Shown piece by piece: positions 29,261-38,792 of a stretch of 42,151 nt of DNA. A program made the translations under genes and the position numbers. The stretch comes from Streptomyces sp. WM6386 (GTDB lineage: Bacteria; Actinomycetota; Actinomycetes; Streptomycetales; Streptomycetaceae). Each line of letters begins with the position of its first letter. Position 1 is the first letter of the stretch. The stretch covers positions 1-42,151 of the forward strand of contig NZ_JXTE01000072.1 of assembly GCF_000972385.1 (NCBI RefSeq), in the 5' to 3' direction. The notes beneath the pieces are model-generated. The model ran no database searches. It was not told the DNA's origin and worked only from the letters and a program-made list of their open reading frames with translations.

Positions 29261-30337
29261 TTAGGCGGCTGCCAGCTTCGCCGCCGAGTCCGCGTCGACG
29301 CAGGCCTGGATCATCGCGTCGAGGTCGCCGTCCAGGACCTGGTCCAGGTTGTACGCCTTGAAGCCGACGCGGTGGTCCGAGATGCGGTTCTCCGGGAAGT
29401 TGTACGTACGGATCTTCTCGGAGCGGTCGACGGTGCGGACCTGGCTGCGGCGGGCGTCGGCGGCATTCTTCTCCGCCTCCTCCTGCGCCGCGGCGAGCAG
29501 CCTGGAGCGCAGGATACGCAGTGCCTGCTCCTTGTTCTGCAGCTGGCTCTTCTCGTTCTGGCAGGAGGCGACGACTCCCGTGGGAATGTGCGTGATGCGC
29601 ACGGCGGAGTCGGTCGTGTTGACGGACTGGCCGCCGGGACCGGAGGAGCGGTAGACGTCGATGCGGAGGTCGTTCGGGTTGATCTCGACGTCGACCTCCT
29701 CGGCCTCGGGGGTCACCAGGACACCGGCCGCGGAGGTGTGGATCCGGCCCTGGGACTCGGTCGCCGGCACCCGCTGCACGCGGTGCACACCGCCCTCGTA
29801 CTTCAGCCGGGCCCAGACGCCCTGCCCGGGCTCGGTGGCACCCTGGCCGCCCTTGGTCTTCACGGCGACCTGGACGTCCTTGTAGCCCCCCAGCTCGGAC
29901 TCGGTGGCGTCGATGATCTCGGTCTTCCAGCCGACCCGCTCGGCGTACCGCAGGTACATGCGCAGCAGGTCGCCGGCGAACAGGGCGGACTCGTCGCCGC
30001 CGGCGCCCGCCTTGACCTCGAGGATGACGTCCTTGTCGTCGTTGGGGTCCCGCGGAACGAGCAGCAGGCGCAGCTTCTCGGTGAGCTCCTCGCGCTGCTT
30101 CTCCAGCTCCTTGACCTCAGCGGCGAAGTCCGGGTCGTCGGCGACGAACTCCTTCGCCGTCTCGATGTCGTCACCGGTCTGCTTCCAGGAGCGGTACGTG
30201 GCGACGATCGGGGTGAGCTCGGCGTAGCGCTTGTTCAGCTTGCGCGCGTTGGCCTGGTCGGAGTGGACCGACGGGTCGGCGAGCTTCGTCTCCAGGTCGG
30301 CGTGCTCACCGACGAGTTCCTCGACGGCCTCGAACAT
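29261..30337 (-). CDS. prfA: Peptide chain release factor 1
   Basis: 358 residues; reads UAA and UAG stop codons. PAT at 191-193 is the codon-reading tripeptide of RF1. GGQ at 235-237 (GPGGQSVN) catalyses peptide release. I start at ATG 30337 (MFEAVEEL) with GGAG upstream; the open frame upstream is noncoding. A short Actinobacteria-type insertion, [13 protein letters not shown], lies at 161-173. It follows the rpmE terminator by 45 bases, so it needs either read-through or its own promoter. Confidence 0.97.
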   Translation of the reverse strand: MFEAVEELVGEHADLETKLADPSVHSDQANARKLNKRYAELTPIVATYRSWKQTGDDIETAKEFVADDPDFAAEVKELEKQREELTEKLRLLLVPRDPNDDKDVILEVKAGAGGDESALFAGDLLRMYLRYAERVGWKTEIIDATESELGGYKDVQVAVKTKGGQGATEPGQGVWARLKYEGGVHRVQRVPATESQGRIHTSAAGVLVTPEAEEVDVEINPNDLRIDVYRSSGPGGQSVNTTDSAVRITHIPTGVVASCQNEKSQLQNKEQALRILRSRLLAAAQEEAEKNAADARRSQVRTVDRSEKIRTYNFPENRISDHRVGFKAYNLDQVLDGDLDAMIQACVDADSAAKLAAA

Positions 30338-30381
30338 CTCTGGGCTCCTGTACTGCGGATGACGGGGGAAGGCGGGCGACC

Positions 30382-30428
30382 AAAAACGCCGGTCCCGGCG
30401 CACTCCGAGGAGTGCGGCGTGGACCGGC
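30382..30428 (-). terminator. Intrinsic terminator of rpmE
   Basis: Stem: GCCGGTCC (30388-30395) with GGACCGGC (30421-30428), and inside it CGCACTCC (30399-30406) with GGAGTGCG (30409-30416). In the minus direction a TTTTT run follows at 30382-30386. This is the most classical Rho-independent terminator in the window. It sits twelve bases beyond the rpmE stop. Confidence 0.9.
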
Positions 30429-30440
30429 GCTGGTGGCTCG

Positions 30441-30659
30441 CTACTTCTTGGCAGCAGCCTTGCCGAAGCGGGCCTCGAAGCGGGCCACACGGCCACCGGT
30501 GTCGAGGATCTTCTGCTTGCCCGTGTAGAACGGGTGGCACTCGGAGCAGACCTCGGCGCGGACGGTGCCGCTGGAGATCGTGCTGCGGGTGGTGAACGAC
30601 GCGCCACAGGTGCAGCTGACCTGCGTCTCGACGTACTCGGGGTGGATCTCGCGCTTCAA
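30441..30659 (-). CDS. rpmE: Ribosomal protein L31 (zinc-binding C+ type)
   Basis: 72 residues. The start is TTG 30659 with AGGAG five bases ahead. Cys16, Cys18, Cys38 and Cys41 (SCTCG, CSECHP) form the zinc site that marks the C+ form of L31. The C-terminus, RFGKAAAKK, is basic. In S. coelicolor rpmE is known to be under sigma-R, which fits the promoter found upstream. Thiol stress would oxidise and release the zinc, so new L31 synthesis makes sense. Confidence 0.96.
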   Translation of the reverse strand: MKREIHPEYVETQVSCTCGASFTTRSTISSGTVRAEVCSECHPFYTGKQKILDTGGRVARFEARFGKAAAKK

Positions 30660-30763
30660 GGTGTCTCCTAGTTTCGGGAGGGCGCCGGGTCGCCGTCCGC
30701 GGGTTGCGGGGGCGTGAACCGGGGCCGACGTACCAGTCTGCCAGCACTGGCCGCATCCCCCAA

Positions 30764-30789
30764 AACCGGGAGGCGGGGCGATCTATTCC
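30764..30789 (-). promoter_or_regulatory. Sigma-R (SigR) promoter of rpmE
   Basis: On the minus strand GGAAT (30789-30785) is followed after exactly 18 bases by GTT (30766-30764). This matches the sigma-R consensus GGAAT-N18-GTT for the thiol-oxidative stress response. Transcription would start near 30756, giving a leader of about 95 bases to the TTG of rpmE. Confidence 0.85.
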
Positions 30790-30817
30790 CAGCGCCCCGG
30801 CGGGGGTCGTGCTCGGC

Positions 30818-31954
30818 CTACGGCGAGGTCACGACGCCCTTGGCCTGGCCGGTGGCGGTGCCCTTGGTGGCGCTCTTCGGGATCGCCCGGTCGTTCTCCA
30901 GGGCCTTCCAGACCAGCTTCGCCTTGTCCTTGTCCACCAGCACCCGGTTGCCGTCCTGCGGGTCGTACTGGACCGGCATGGTGACCATGGTCATGTTCTT
31001 GGAGCTGATGCCCTTGAGACCGTTCGCGAAGGACATGAGCTTGTTGACCGAGCCGAGGCCGGTGTCGGTCGTCACGGCGTTGGTCGCGGTGTCGGCGAGG
31101 TTGTAGAGCTTCTTCGGGCTGTCGAAGAGGTCGACGGTCTTGATCTGGTTGATCAGGGCCTTGATGAACGCCTGCTGGAGCTGGATGCGCCCGAGGTCGG
31201 AGCCGTCGCCGACGCCGTGCCGGGTGCGGACCAGGCCGAGGGCCTGCTTGCCGGTGAGCGTGTGCGTGCCGGCCTTCAGGTCGAGGTGACTGTCGGGGTC
31301 GGTGATGGTCTTCGTGGTGGTGACCTCGACGCCGCCGAGCTCGTCGATGAGCTTCTGGAAGCCGGAGAAGTCGACCTCCAGATAGTGGTCCATGCGGATG
31401 TCGGTGAGCGACTCGACGGTCTTCACGGCGCAGGAGGCGCCGCCCGTGGAGTACGCGGAGTTGAACATCTCGTTGGTCGCGGCGTCGTGTTCGGTGCCGT
31501 CGGAGTCGGTGCACTCGGGGCGGTCGACGAGGGTGTCGCGGGGGATGGAGACCACGCTGGCCTTCTTGCGGCCCTCGTAGACGTGCACGATCATCGCCGT
31601 GTCGGAGCGGGCGCTGCCGTCGTCGGCGCCGCCGCCCAGCTTCTTGTTGGAGCCGGATCGGGTGTCGGAGCCCAGGACCAGGATGTTCTCGGAGCCGTTG
31701 TCGACCTTCGTGGGCCGGTCGGTGCCGAGGGCCTGGTCGATGTCGACGCTCTTGATGTTGCCGTTGAGCTTGAAGTACAGATAGCCGGCGCCCGTACCGC
31801 CCAGCACGACGATGCCCGCGGCGGTCCAGGCCGCGATCAGCAGGCCCTTGCGCTTGCCGCGGGTCCTGCGGCGGCGGCCCTTGGCGCGGCGGCGCGGGCC
31901 CGTGGTGCCGGACTCCTCGGGTATACCGGGTTCCGGCGTGCTCTCGGCAGACAT
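30818..31954 (-). CDS. LytR-CpsA-Psr (LCP) family wall-polymer ligase
   Basis: 378 residues. LCP enzymes move teichoic acids, capsule or arabinogalactan-type polymers from undecaprenyl pyrophosphate onto peptidoglycan. A very basic cytoplasmic start (RRRAKGRRRRTRGKRKG) precedes one membrane helix at about 37-62. Outside, the LCP domain shows NILVLGSDTRSG, RSDTAMIVHV, SIPRDTLV (its Arg binds pyrophosphate), VDFSGFQKLIDELGGVEV, and LVRTRHGVGDGSDLGRIQLQQAFIKAL. It may act with the WecA-like enzyme. It is not co-transcribed with rpmE, which has its own sigma-R promoter 29 bases beyond this stop. Confidence 0.92.
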   Translation of the reverse strand: MSAESTPEPGIPEESGTTGPRRRAKGRRRRTRGKRKGLLIAAWTAAGIVVLGGTGAGYLYFKLNGNIKSVDIDQALGTDRPTKVDNGSENILVLGSDTRSGSNKKLGGGADDGSARSDTAMIVHVYEGRKKASVVSIPRDTLVDRPECTDSDGTEHDAATNEMFNSAYSTGGASCAVKTVESLTDIRMDHYLEVDFSGFQKLIDELGGVEVTTTKTITDPDSHLDLKAGTHTLTGKQALGLVRTRHGVGDGSDLGRIQLQQAFIKALINQIKTVDLFDSPKKLYNLADTATNAVTTDTGLGSVNKLMSFANGLKGISSKNMTMVTMPVQYDPQDGNRVLVDKDKAKLVWKALENDRAIPKSATKGTATGQAKGVVTSP

Positions 31955-32080
31955 GTGCTCCTCATTCTCGTCCGGTCGGTTACCCCCTGCTTTCAGGGTC
32001 AGACGTGGTCGTTACGACCCGAACATCACCATGGTCGCTCCGTCCGGTCAGACGGGTAAACCGGAGAAAGGGTTGCACAA

Positions 32081-32119
32081 CGCACTGTGCCCACCCCGTG
32101 GATGGGTGGGCACAGTGCG
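32081..32119 (-). terminator. Perfect 16-bp hairpin after the S1 protease gene
   Basis: CGCACTGTGCCCACCC (32081-32096) pairs perfectly with GGGTGGGCACAGTGCG (32104-32119); the loop is CGTGGAT. It lies 40 bases past the protease stop (32159). There is no T-run. It is the longest perfect stem in the window. Confidence 0.8.
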
Positions 32120-32158
32120 TAGTCGTTGAACGCGGGCGTACCGCGCTCACCTGCTATT

Positions 32159-33943
32159 TCATCCGAAGATGTCGTACTGCTTGAAATCGGTACCGACCGA
32201 GATCCTAGTGGCGAAGATCTCGCTCGTGGCCTTGCCGGTGCCCTTGTACAGGTACAGGGTGCCGCCGGGCGTACGGGCCAGGAAGTCGGCCTTGCCGTCA
32301 CCGGTGATGTCACCGATGGCGTCGAAGGCGTTGTACGACGAGTTGCTCCAGGTGCGTACCTTCACGCGGGCGGAGAAGGGGCTGGAGGCCTTGCCGGTGC
32401 CCTTGTAGAGGTAGATGGCACCGGTGCTCTTGTTGCGCGCGAGCAGGTCGGCCTTGCCGTCACCGTTGAAGTCGCCCTTGCCGCGGACCATGTTGTACGC
32501 GTTCCAGCCGGTGCCGGTGCCGATCTGCACACGGGCCGAGAAGGTGCCGTTGCCCTTGCCCGGGTAGAGCCACGCCTTGCCGGCGGAGTCCACGGAGACC
32601 AGGTCGGGCTTGTAGTCGCCGGTCAGGTCGCCCGGGGTGATGATGCGGGTGCGGGTCTTCCAGTTGTCGAAGATCTGCTTGGTCGCCCAGTCCTGGATGG
32701 ACCAGTCGTAGTGCGTCCAGTAGACGTCGCCGGTGTCGCTGCGGCGGTACACCAGGTCCTGGACGCTGTCCCGGTCGAAGTCCGTCTGGGTGACGAGGTT
32801 GACGCCGCCCCAGTTGTCAAGGCTCTGCCGGGCGCCGAAGGACGTGCCCTTGGAGTCCTTCTCGTAGCCGGTCTTCGTGGACGCGTTGCGCACGAAGAGG
32901 TCGGCCTTGGCGTCCGTGTAACTCATGTTGGCGTCGTCGACCTGGGCGTAGGCGGCACCGAGGTACGTCTTGACCTTCGAGAAGACGCTGTACGCGCCCT
33001 TCTCGACGCAGTCCACGACACCCCAGGAGACGACACCGACGATGCGGCCGTTGACCACCAGCGGGCCACCGGAGTCACCGTTGCAGGCGGACGTCGTACC
33101 GGTGTCGCTGCCGCTGGCGGGCTTGCCCGCGCAGACCATGTGGCCCTTGACGAAGTCCGTGCCGTAGTAGTTGGCGCAGGTGGTGTCCGACTGGATCGGC
33201 AGCGTGGCCGTCTTCAGGGTGTCGGAGACGTCCTGGGTGGTGGAGCTGGTACGGCCCCAGCCGTAGACCTTGGCGCTGGTGCCGGCGGCGTACGAGGCGG
33301 TGTCCGTGGACGTCGTCATACGGATCGGCGTCGACTTGGTCGGGGTCGCCAGGGTGAGGACGGCGATGTCGTTGTCGATGGTCCGCGAGCTGTACGACGG
33401 GTGGGTCCACTGACGGACCACACCGGAGACCGCGCCGGTGGTGTTGCCCTCGTCGTCGGGCAGCTTCGTGGCACCGGTCACGATCGCGCCGTACTTGGCC
33501 CAGTTGTAGCCCTTGGCGCAGTGCGCGGCGGTGAGGATCTTCGTGGGCGAGACGACCGTGCCACCGCAGAAGAACCCGGTGTCGGTGGTGTCGTCGTAGT
33601 ACCAGAGCTGGGCCATCCACGGCGCCGAGGTGATCGTCGTGGTGGAACCGCCGATGATCTTCGCGTCGACGGTGCCGCTGCTCGAGCTCAGCGACGACTT
33701 GCTGGTGTTCTCCCCCGCGGTGTCGTCACCGGCGACCGCGCCGGCGACCCGCTTCTCCAGCTCGGCCTGGGACACCGTGCTGATGGCGGGCTTGACCGTC
33801 GGCTTCGGAAGCGCGGTGGCGGCCCCTGCCGACGTGGTCAGCAGTGCGGCGGCGACGGCAGCGGCGACAGCGGCCGCGCCGACGGGCAGGGCGATCCGCA
33901 TCCGACGTCTGTGGCGACCGGCTCCGGACGTGGCTGTACCCAC
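32159..33943 (-). CDS. Secreted S1-family serine protease with C-terminal FG-GAP repeats
   Basis: 594 residues from GTG 33943 behind GGGGGGA. A twin-basic signal peptide (HRRRMRIALPVG, then Ala-rich core) is cleaved near residue 41. A pro-region leads to the mature start IIGGS at 96. The catalytic triad is His141 (LTAAHC), Asp192 (DNDIAVL) and Ser291 (GDSGGP). The residue at the base of the S1 pocket, six before Ser291, is Ser285, so chymotrypsin-like rather than trypsin-like cleavage is expected. Residues 350-594 hold four FG-GAP/VCBS repeats, such as GDFNGDGKADLLARN and GDITGDGKADFLART, which bind calcium and likely a surface or polymer. Confidence 0.92.
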   Translation of the reverse strand: MGTATSGAGRHRRRMRIALPVGAAAVAAAVAAALLTTSAGAATALPKPTVKPAISTVSQAELEKRVAGAVAGDDTAGENTSKSSLSSSSGTVDAKIIGGSTTTITSAPWMAQLWYYDDTTDTGFFCGGTVVSPTKILTAAHCAKGYNWAKYGAIVTGATKLPDDEGNTTGAVSGVVRQWTHPSYSSRTIDNDIAVLTLATPTKSTPIRMTTSTDTASYAAGTSAKVYGWGRTSSTTQDVSDTLKTATLPIQSDTTCANYYGTDFVKGHMVCAGKPASGSDTGTTSACNGDSGGPLVVNGRIVGVVSWGVVDCVEKGAYSVFSKVKTYLGAAYAQVDDANMSYTDAKADLFVRNASTKTGYEKDSKGTSFGARQSLDNWGGVNLVTQTDFDRDSVQDLVYRRSDTGDVYWTHYDWSIQDWATKQIFDNWKTRTRIITPGDLTGDYKPDLVSVDSAGKAWLYPGKGNGTFSARVQIGTGTGWNAYNMVRGKGDFNGDGKADLLARNKSTGAIYLYKGTGKASSPFSARVKVRTWSNSSYNAFDAIGDITGDGKADFLARTPGGTLYLYKGTGKATSEIFATRISVGTDFKQYDIFG

Positions 33944-34025
33944 TCAAGTCCCCCCTAGGGATCAGAAGTTCAAGGGTCGAAAAAGTGACCGAAGAGCGCG
34001 ATCGTACACCGGCCGCACAAAGCAG

Positions 34026-34058
34026 AAAGGGCCACCCCTGTCACAGGAGTGGCCCTTT
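34026..34058 (-). terminator. Rho gene terminator hairpin
   Basis: AAAGGGCCAC (34026-34035) pairs with GTGGCCCTTT (34049-34058); inside, CCTGT pairs with ACAGG after one mismatch. It begins 14 bases past the rho stop (34072) in the direction of transcription. A T-rich stretch follows. Confidence 0.8.
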
Positions 34059-34071
34059 GCGAAGACTTTCG

Positions 34072-36150
34072 TCAGTCGCCGTTACCCGGCGTCGGCGTGG
34101 TCTTCTGGATCTGCATCAGGAACTCGGCGTTCGACTTCGTCTGCTTCATCTTGTCGAGGAGCAGTTCGACCGCCTGCTGCTGGTCGAGCGCGTGCAGCAC
34201 CCGGCGCAGCTTCCAGACGATCCCGAGCTCGTCGGGAGCGAGCAGGATCTCTTCCTTACGGGTACCGGACGCGTCCACGTCCACCGCCGGGAAGATGCGC
34301 TTGTCGGCGAGCTTGCGGTCGAGCTTGAGCTCGGCGTTGCCGGTGCCCTTGAACTCCTCGAAGATGACCTCGTCCATGCGGGACCCGGTGTCCACCAGGG
34401 CGGTGGCGAGGATGGTCAGCGAGCCGCCGTCCTCGATGTTGCGGGCCGCACCGAAGAAGCGCTTCGGCGGGTACAGGGCGGTCGAGTCGACACCACCGGA
34501 CAGGATGCGGCCGGAGGCGGGCGCGGCGAGGTTGTACGCACGGCCCAGGCGCGTGATCGAGTCGAGCAGCACGACGACGTCGTGGCCCAGCTCCACCAGA
34601 CGCTTGGCGCGCTCGATGGCGAGCTCGGCGACCGTGGTGTGGTCCTCGGCCGGGCGGTCGAAGGTCGAGGAGATGACCTCGCCCTTGACCGACCGCTGCA
34701 TGTCGGTGACCTCTTCCGGACGCTCGTCGACCAGGACGACCATCAGGTGGCACTCGGGGTTGTTGTGCGTGATCGCGTTGGCGATCGCCTGCATGATCAT
34801 GGTCTTGCCGGTCTTCGGCGGGGCCACGATCAGACCGCGCTGGCCCTTACCGATCGGCGCGACGAGGTCGATGATGCGGGTGGTGAGGATGCCCGGGTCC
34901 GTCTCCAGACGGAGGCGGTCCTGCGGGTACAGCGGCGTCAGCTTGTTGAACTCCGGCCGCCCGCGCCCGGATTCGGGCGCCATGCCGTTGACGGAGTCCA
35001 GCCGGACCAGCGCGTTGAACTTCTCGCGGCGCTCGCCGTCCTTCGGCTGACGGACGGCACCGGTGACGTGGTCGCCCTTGCGCAGGCCGTTCTTGCGGAC
35101 CTGGGCGAGGGAGACGTACACGTCGTTGGGACCCGGGAGGTAACCCGACGTACGGATGAAGGCGTAGTTGTCGAGGATGTCCAGGATGCCCGCGACGGGG
35201 ATCAGGACGTCGTCGTCGGCGACCTGCGGCTCGGCGGTGCCACCCATCTCGTCACGGCCACGACGGCCACGACGGTCCCGGTAACGGCCGCGACGGCCAC
35301 GGCGGCCATCGCCGAACTCGTCGTCGTCCTGCGGCCCGGCGTTGCGGTCCTGACGGCCGCCGCCCTGCTGCTGGCTCTGCTGCTGACCGCGCTGGCCGCC
35401 GCCCTGCTGGTCGTCGCCCTTGCCGCGACGGTCGCGGTCCCGGCCGCCGCGCTCGCGGTCACCGCGGTCACCACGCTCGCCGCGGTCCCGGCGGTCGCGA
35501 CGGCCCTGACGGCCCTCCGCGTCACCGGCGTCGCCCTGCGTCTGCGCGGGCGTCTCGGCCTTCGGCTCGCTCTTCGCCTCGGCAACGACCGTCTCGGGGC
35601 TGCCGGCATCGGCCGTGGCACGACGACGACGACGCTCCGTGGGAGCGTCCTCTCCCCCACGCTCGGCTTCTCCCCCACGCTCGGCTGCGCTCGCGCGGGA
35701 GGTACCCCCATCGCGGGAGGGGCCCCCAGCGGGCTGGCCGGGAATCTCGATCTGCTGCTGGGCCACGGCCTTCTCGGCGGGGGCCTCGGCCGCCTTCTCC
35801 GCCTTCTTCTCGGCGGCTTCGCCGGTACGGGCCTTGGAGGTGGCGCGGCGCTTGGGCTTGGTCTCGGCGGCGTCCCCTGCGGGGGAAGAGGCGGCCTTCG
35901 CCGGGGCGGCACCACCACCGGCCTGTGCCTCCTTGATGACCTCGATCAGCTGGCTCTTGCGCATACGCGCCGTGCCCCTGATGCCGAGGCCGGATGCGAC
36001 CTGCTGCAGCTCTGCCAGCACCATGCCGTCGAGGCCGGTACCGCGGCGCCGCCGGGAGCCGGCACCGCTGGCAGGCGCGGAGGCGTCCGTGGCGGGCGCG
36101 GCAGCGGTCTCCTCGACACGTGCGCCCATCAGATCGGTGGTGTCGCTCAC
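34072..36150 (-). CDS. rho: Transcription termination factor Rho with large insertion
   Basis: 692 residues against 419 in E. coli. Rho is a ring helicase that ends transcription. The N-terminal helix bundle is at about 39-75 ([16 protein letters not shown]). An inserted low-complexity region of some 225 residues (78-305), rich in Arg, Gly, Asp, Gln and Glu ([16 protein letters not shown] type), follows. The RNA-binding cold-shock domain is at 313-390, and the ATPase has Walker A APPKTGKT at 443-450 plus [20 protein letters not shown]. Such insertions are typical of Actinobacteria and add RNA contacts. Start GTG 36150 with AAGGA upstream. Confidence 0.96.
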   Translation of the reverse strand: MSDTTDLMGARVEETAAAPATDASAPASGAGSRRRRGTGLDGMVLAELQQVASGLGIRGTARMRKSQLIEVIKEAQAGGGAAPAKAASSPAGDAAETKPKRRATSKARTGEAAEKKAEKAAEAPAEKAVAQQQIEIPGQPAGGPSRDGGTSRASAAERGGEAERGGEDAPTERRRRRATADAGSPETVVAEAKSEPKAETPAQTQGDAGDAEGRQGRRDRRDRGERGDRGDRERGGRDRDRRGKGDDQQGGGQRGQQQSQQQGGGRQDRNAGPQDDDEFGDGRRGRRGRYRDRRGRRGRDEMGGTAEPQVADDDVLIPVAGILDILDNYAFIRTSGYLPGPNDVYVSLAQVRKNGLRKGDHVTGAVRQPKDGERREKFNALVRLDSVNGMAPESGRGRPEFNKLTPLYPQDRLRLETDPGILTTRIIDLVAPIGKGQRGLIVAPPKTGKTMIMQAIANAITHNNPECHLMVVLVDERPEEVTDMQRSVKGEVISSTFDRPAEDHTTVAELAIERAKRLVELGHDVVVLLDSITRLGRAYNLAAPASGRILSGGVDSTALYPPKRFFGAARNIEDGGSLTILATALVDTGSRMDEVIFEEFKGTGNAELKLDRKLADKRIFPAVDVDASGTRKEEILLAPDELGIVWKLRRVLHALDQQQAVELLLDKMKQTKSNAEFLMQIQKTTPTPGNGD
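35652..35728. repeat. REP-like repeat inside the rho coding sequence, partly duplicated
   Basis: The 17-base CTCCCCCACGCTCGGCT occurs at 35652-35668 and again at 35670-35686, in frame, 18 bases apart. It is followed by GCGCTCGCGCGGGAGGTACC and CCCC. I know this mix of blocks (CTCCCCCACGCTCGGCT ... GCGGGAGG ... CCCCC) as a repeat scattered through Streptomyces intergenic regions. Here it encodes [15 protein letters not shown], residues about 155-170 of Rho. Confidence 0.6.
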
Positions 36151-36558
36151 GAAGGGTCCTTCCCTGGAGCGGACGTCGGCCTGTCTGGCTCGGCGACCGT
36201 TTGTGCTGTCCGACGGCGGTCCCATCCTTGTGGACCGTGCCGGGGCGGTGGTCCGCCTGGGCGGCGGAGGAATCTGGTGATGGCGCTTCCCAGAGCAGTG
36301 ACACCGACGGTCTGTGTCACGTGGCTCGGTCGCACCGGTTCCGGAGCGTGCCCGGCAAGTCGCTCAGTGCTCGCGTACGAGGTACAGCCCGCGTACGTCG
36401 TACGAAACACAGTGCGGCTTGGGAGGCTCCCGGAAGAATGTCTGTCCCGGACGGGGACGTGAAGCACCTCGCCATGGTGGGGTCGGGTGCAGACTTGAGG
36501 TTAACACTACCGGATCCAACAAACATTCCCCCTCTCCAAATCCGGCAATCGCCGGTAT
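36151..36558 (-). promoter_or_regulatory. Long leader of rho and a sigma-R-like promoter
   Basis: 408 bases without a gene. On the minus strand GGAAT (36529-36525) is followed after 19 bases by GTT (36505-36503), a near match to sigma-R promoters. It leaves a leader of about 345 bases before the rho start, long enough for the Rho autoregulation known in other bacteria. A small CCGGC/GCCGG hairpin at 36542-36555 is just beyond thrB. Nothing else is evident. Confidence 0.5.
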
Positions 36559-37488
36559 TCAGATGTCACTGGTAGAAGCGAGTGGCAGCACAATCGCCCC
36601 CTGAGCATCGAGTTCAAGCCGGTTGGCGGCCCAGCCCTCGCCTGCCAGATGGGCCACCTTGTCCGCGCTGTCCTCATCGGCCAGCGCGAGAACGGTGGGC
36701 CCGGCTCCGGAAATCACGGCCGGAACTCCGTCCGCCCTCAAGCGCTCCACGAGCGCGGCGCTTTCCGGCATGGCCGGAGCCCGGTATTCCTGGTGCAGCC
36801 GGTCCTCGGTCGCGGGCAGCAGCAGCTCGGGGCGCCGGGTGAGGGCCTCGACGAGCAGCGCGGCGCGGCCCGCGTTGGCGGCTGCGTCGACGTGCGGCAC
36901 GGTGCGTGGAAGCAGTCCGCGCGCGGTCTCGGTGAGGACCGGCTTCCCGGGCACGAAAACCACCGGAACGACGGAACGGTCGGGCTCCATCCTGATCGCC
37001 CGCGCGGCGCCCGCCTCCATCCAGGAGAGCGTGAAACCGCCGAGCAGACACGCCGCGACATTGTCGGGGTGACCCTCGATCTCGGTCGCGAGCTCAAGGA
37101 GCGCGGTGTCGTCGAGCTTGGACTCGCCGCCTATGGTCACGGCACGCGCGGCGACGATGCCTGCGCAGATGGCGGCCGAGGAGGAGCCCAGGCCACGGCC
37201 GTGCGGGATGCGGTTGGCGCACACGATCTCGAGACCGCGCGGCTGTCCGCCGAGCAGGTCGAAGGCGGTGCGCAGGGACCGTACGAGAAGGTGTTTCTCG
37301 TCGCGCGGGAGGGTCTCGCTGCCCTCACCCGCGATGTCGATGTGCAGCCCGGAGTCGGCCACCCGGACGACCACGTCGTCGTAGAGCCCCAGCGACAGGC
37401 CGAGGGCGTCGAAGCCCGGGCCGAGGTTGGCGCTGGTGGCGGGGACGCGCACCCGGACGGCGGCGGCGCGGAACGCTGGACCGGCCAT
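36559..37488 (-). CDS. thrB: Homoserine kinase
   Basis: 309 residues, GHMP kinase family. It phosphorylates homoserine for threonine synthesis. VRVRVPATSANLGPGFDALGL is the N-terminal motif (11-31, split here), and the ATP loop is PHGRGLGSSSAA at 95-106. The C-terminal ISGAGPTVLALAD is the third GHMP motif. ATG 37488 is chosen because homologues begin close to it; AAGGAG is twelve bases upstream, and ATG 37530 is an alternative. Separated from thrC by 239 bases, so it may have its own promoter. Confidence 0.95.
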   Translation of the reverse strand: MAGPAFRAAAVRVRVPATSANLGPGFDALGLSLGLYDDVVVRVADSGLHIDIAGEGSETLPRDEKHLLVRSLRTAFDLLGGQPRGLEIVCANRIPHGRGLGSSSAAICAGIVAARAVTIGGESKLDDTALLELATEIEGHPDNVAACLLGGFTLSWMEAGAARAIRMEPDRSVVPVVFVPGKPVLTETARGLLPRTVPHVDAAANAGRAALLVEALTRRPELLLPATEDRLHQEYRAPAMPESAALVERLRADGVPAVISGAGPTVLALADEDSADKVAHLAGEGWAANRLELDAQGAIVLPLASTSDI

Positions 37489-37727
37489 CGCTCGATGACT
37501 CTCCTTGAGCTGCGTGATTGTCGAAGACATTCGATACGTACCTGGAAACCCTCGGGTCGCGGAGATGACGCGACACCCGGCCATGCGCGGGGGCATATGC
37601 GGCGGGCGGGTTCAGTACAGCCTATCGAAGGAAGGTTCTGTGGCGACATAGGGCGCACAGGAGGCGCACGATGCGTGTCGTAAGCCCCCTGTGCACCCCC
37701 TATAGGGATGCCGCTCCAGGACCGTCC

Positions 37728-38786
37728 TTATACGAGGCCGAGGCGCTCGGCCGCCGTCGCCGCGTCGACCGGGACGGTGACCGGCTGCGGGGCGCCGGCG
37801 ACGGCCCAGTCGGGGTCCTTGAGGCCGTTGCCGGTGACGGTGCACACGATCTTCTGGCCCGGGTCGACCAGACCCTGCTCGGCGGCCTTCAGCAGACCGG
37901 CGACGGACGCGGCGGAGGCGGGCTCCACGAAGACGCCCTCCTGCGCGGCCAACAGGCGGTAGGCGCGCAGGATCTCACGGTCCGTCACCTCGTCGATGAG
38001 GCCGCCGGACTCGTCCCGCGCCGCGAGGGCGTAGTTCCAGGAGGCCGGGTTGCCGATGCGGATGGCGGTGGCGATCGTCGACGGGTCCTTGACGACCTCG
38101 CCGCGCACGATCGGGGCACTGCCGGAGGCCTGGAACCCCCACATGCGGGGGGTCTTCGCGGCGATGCCGTCGGCGGCGTACTCCTTGTAGCCCTTCCAGT
38201 ACGCGGTGATGTTGCCCGCGTTGCCGACCGGGAGGACGTGGATGTCGGGTGCGTCGCCGAGCATGTCCACGATCTCGAAGGCGGCGGTCTTCTGGCCCTC
38301 GATACGCACCGGGTTGACCGAATTGACCAGCGCCACGGGGTAGTTGTCGCTCAGCGAGCGGGCGAGGGTGAGGCAGTCGTCGAAGTTGCCGTCGACCTGG
38401 AGGATCTTCGCGCCGTGGATGAGCGCCTGGCCCATCTTGCCGAGCGCGATCTTTCCCTGCGGAACGAGTACGGCACAGACCATGCCGGCGCGCACGGCGT
38501 ACGCGGCGGCGGAGGCGGAGGTGTTGCCGGTGGAGGCGCAGATGACCGCCTTCGCGCCCTCCTCCTTGGCCCGGGTGATGGCCATGGTCATGCCGCGGTC
38601 CTTGAAGGACCCCGTCGGGTTCGCGCCCTCCACCTTGAGGTGGACCTCGCAGCCCGTGCGCTCGGAGAGCACCTGCGCGGGCACGAGGGGCGTGCCGCCC
38701 TCGCGGAGCGTCACGACCGGCGTGCTGTCGGAGACGGGCAGCCGGTCCCGGTACTCCTCGATGATTCCGCGCCACTGGTGGGTCAT
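37728..38786 (-). CDS. thrC: Threonine synthase
   Basis: 352 residues; the short bacterial form. It converts O-phosphohomoserine to threonine with PLP. The Schiff-base Lys62 is in [11 protein letters not shown]. The phosphate-binding Gly loop is [15 protein letters not shown]. The Shine-Dalgarno AAGGAGAG lies across the hom stop, six bases apart, so the gene is coupled to hom. Length and motifs are regular. The ending TAATERLGLV type is normal. Confidence 0.96.
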   Translation of the reverse strand: MTHQWRGIIEEYRDRLPVSDSTPVVTLREGGTPLVPAQVLSERTGCEVHLKVEGANPTGSFKDRGMTMAITRAKEEGAKAVICASTGNTSASAAAYAVRAGMVCAVLVPQGKIALGKMGQALIHGAKILQVDGNFDDCLTLARSLSDNYPVALVNSVNPVRIEGQKTAAFEIVDMLGDAPDIHVLPVGNAGNITAYWKGYKEYAADGIAAKTPRMWGFQASGSAPIVRGEVVKDPSTIATAIRIGNPASWNYALAARDESGGLIDEVTDREILRAYRLLAAQEGVFVEPASAASVAGLLKAAEQGLVDPGQKIVCTVTGNGLKDPDWAVAGAPQPVTVPVDAATAAERLGLV

Positions 38787-38792
38787 TGCTGG

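Noticed and set aside
33844..36462. 872-codon open frame on the plus strand
   Set aside because: It is antisense to rho across its length; its protein is low-complexity Arg/Leu/Gly without any motif. High GC leaves such frames open.
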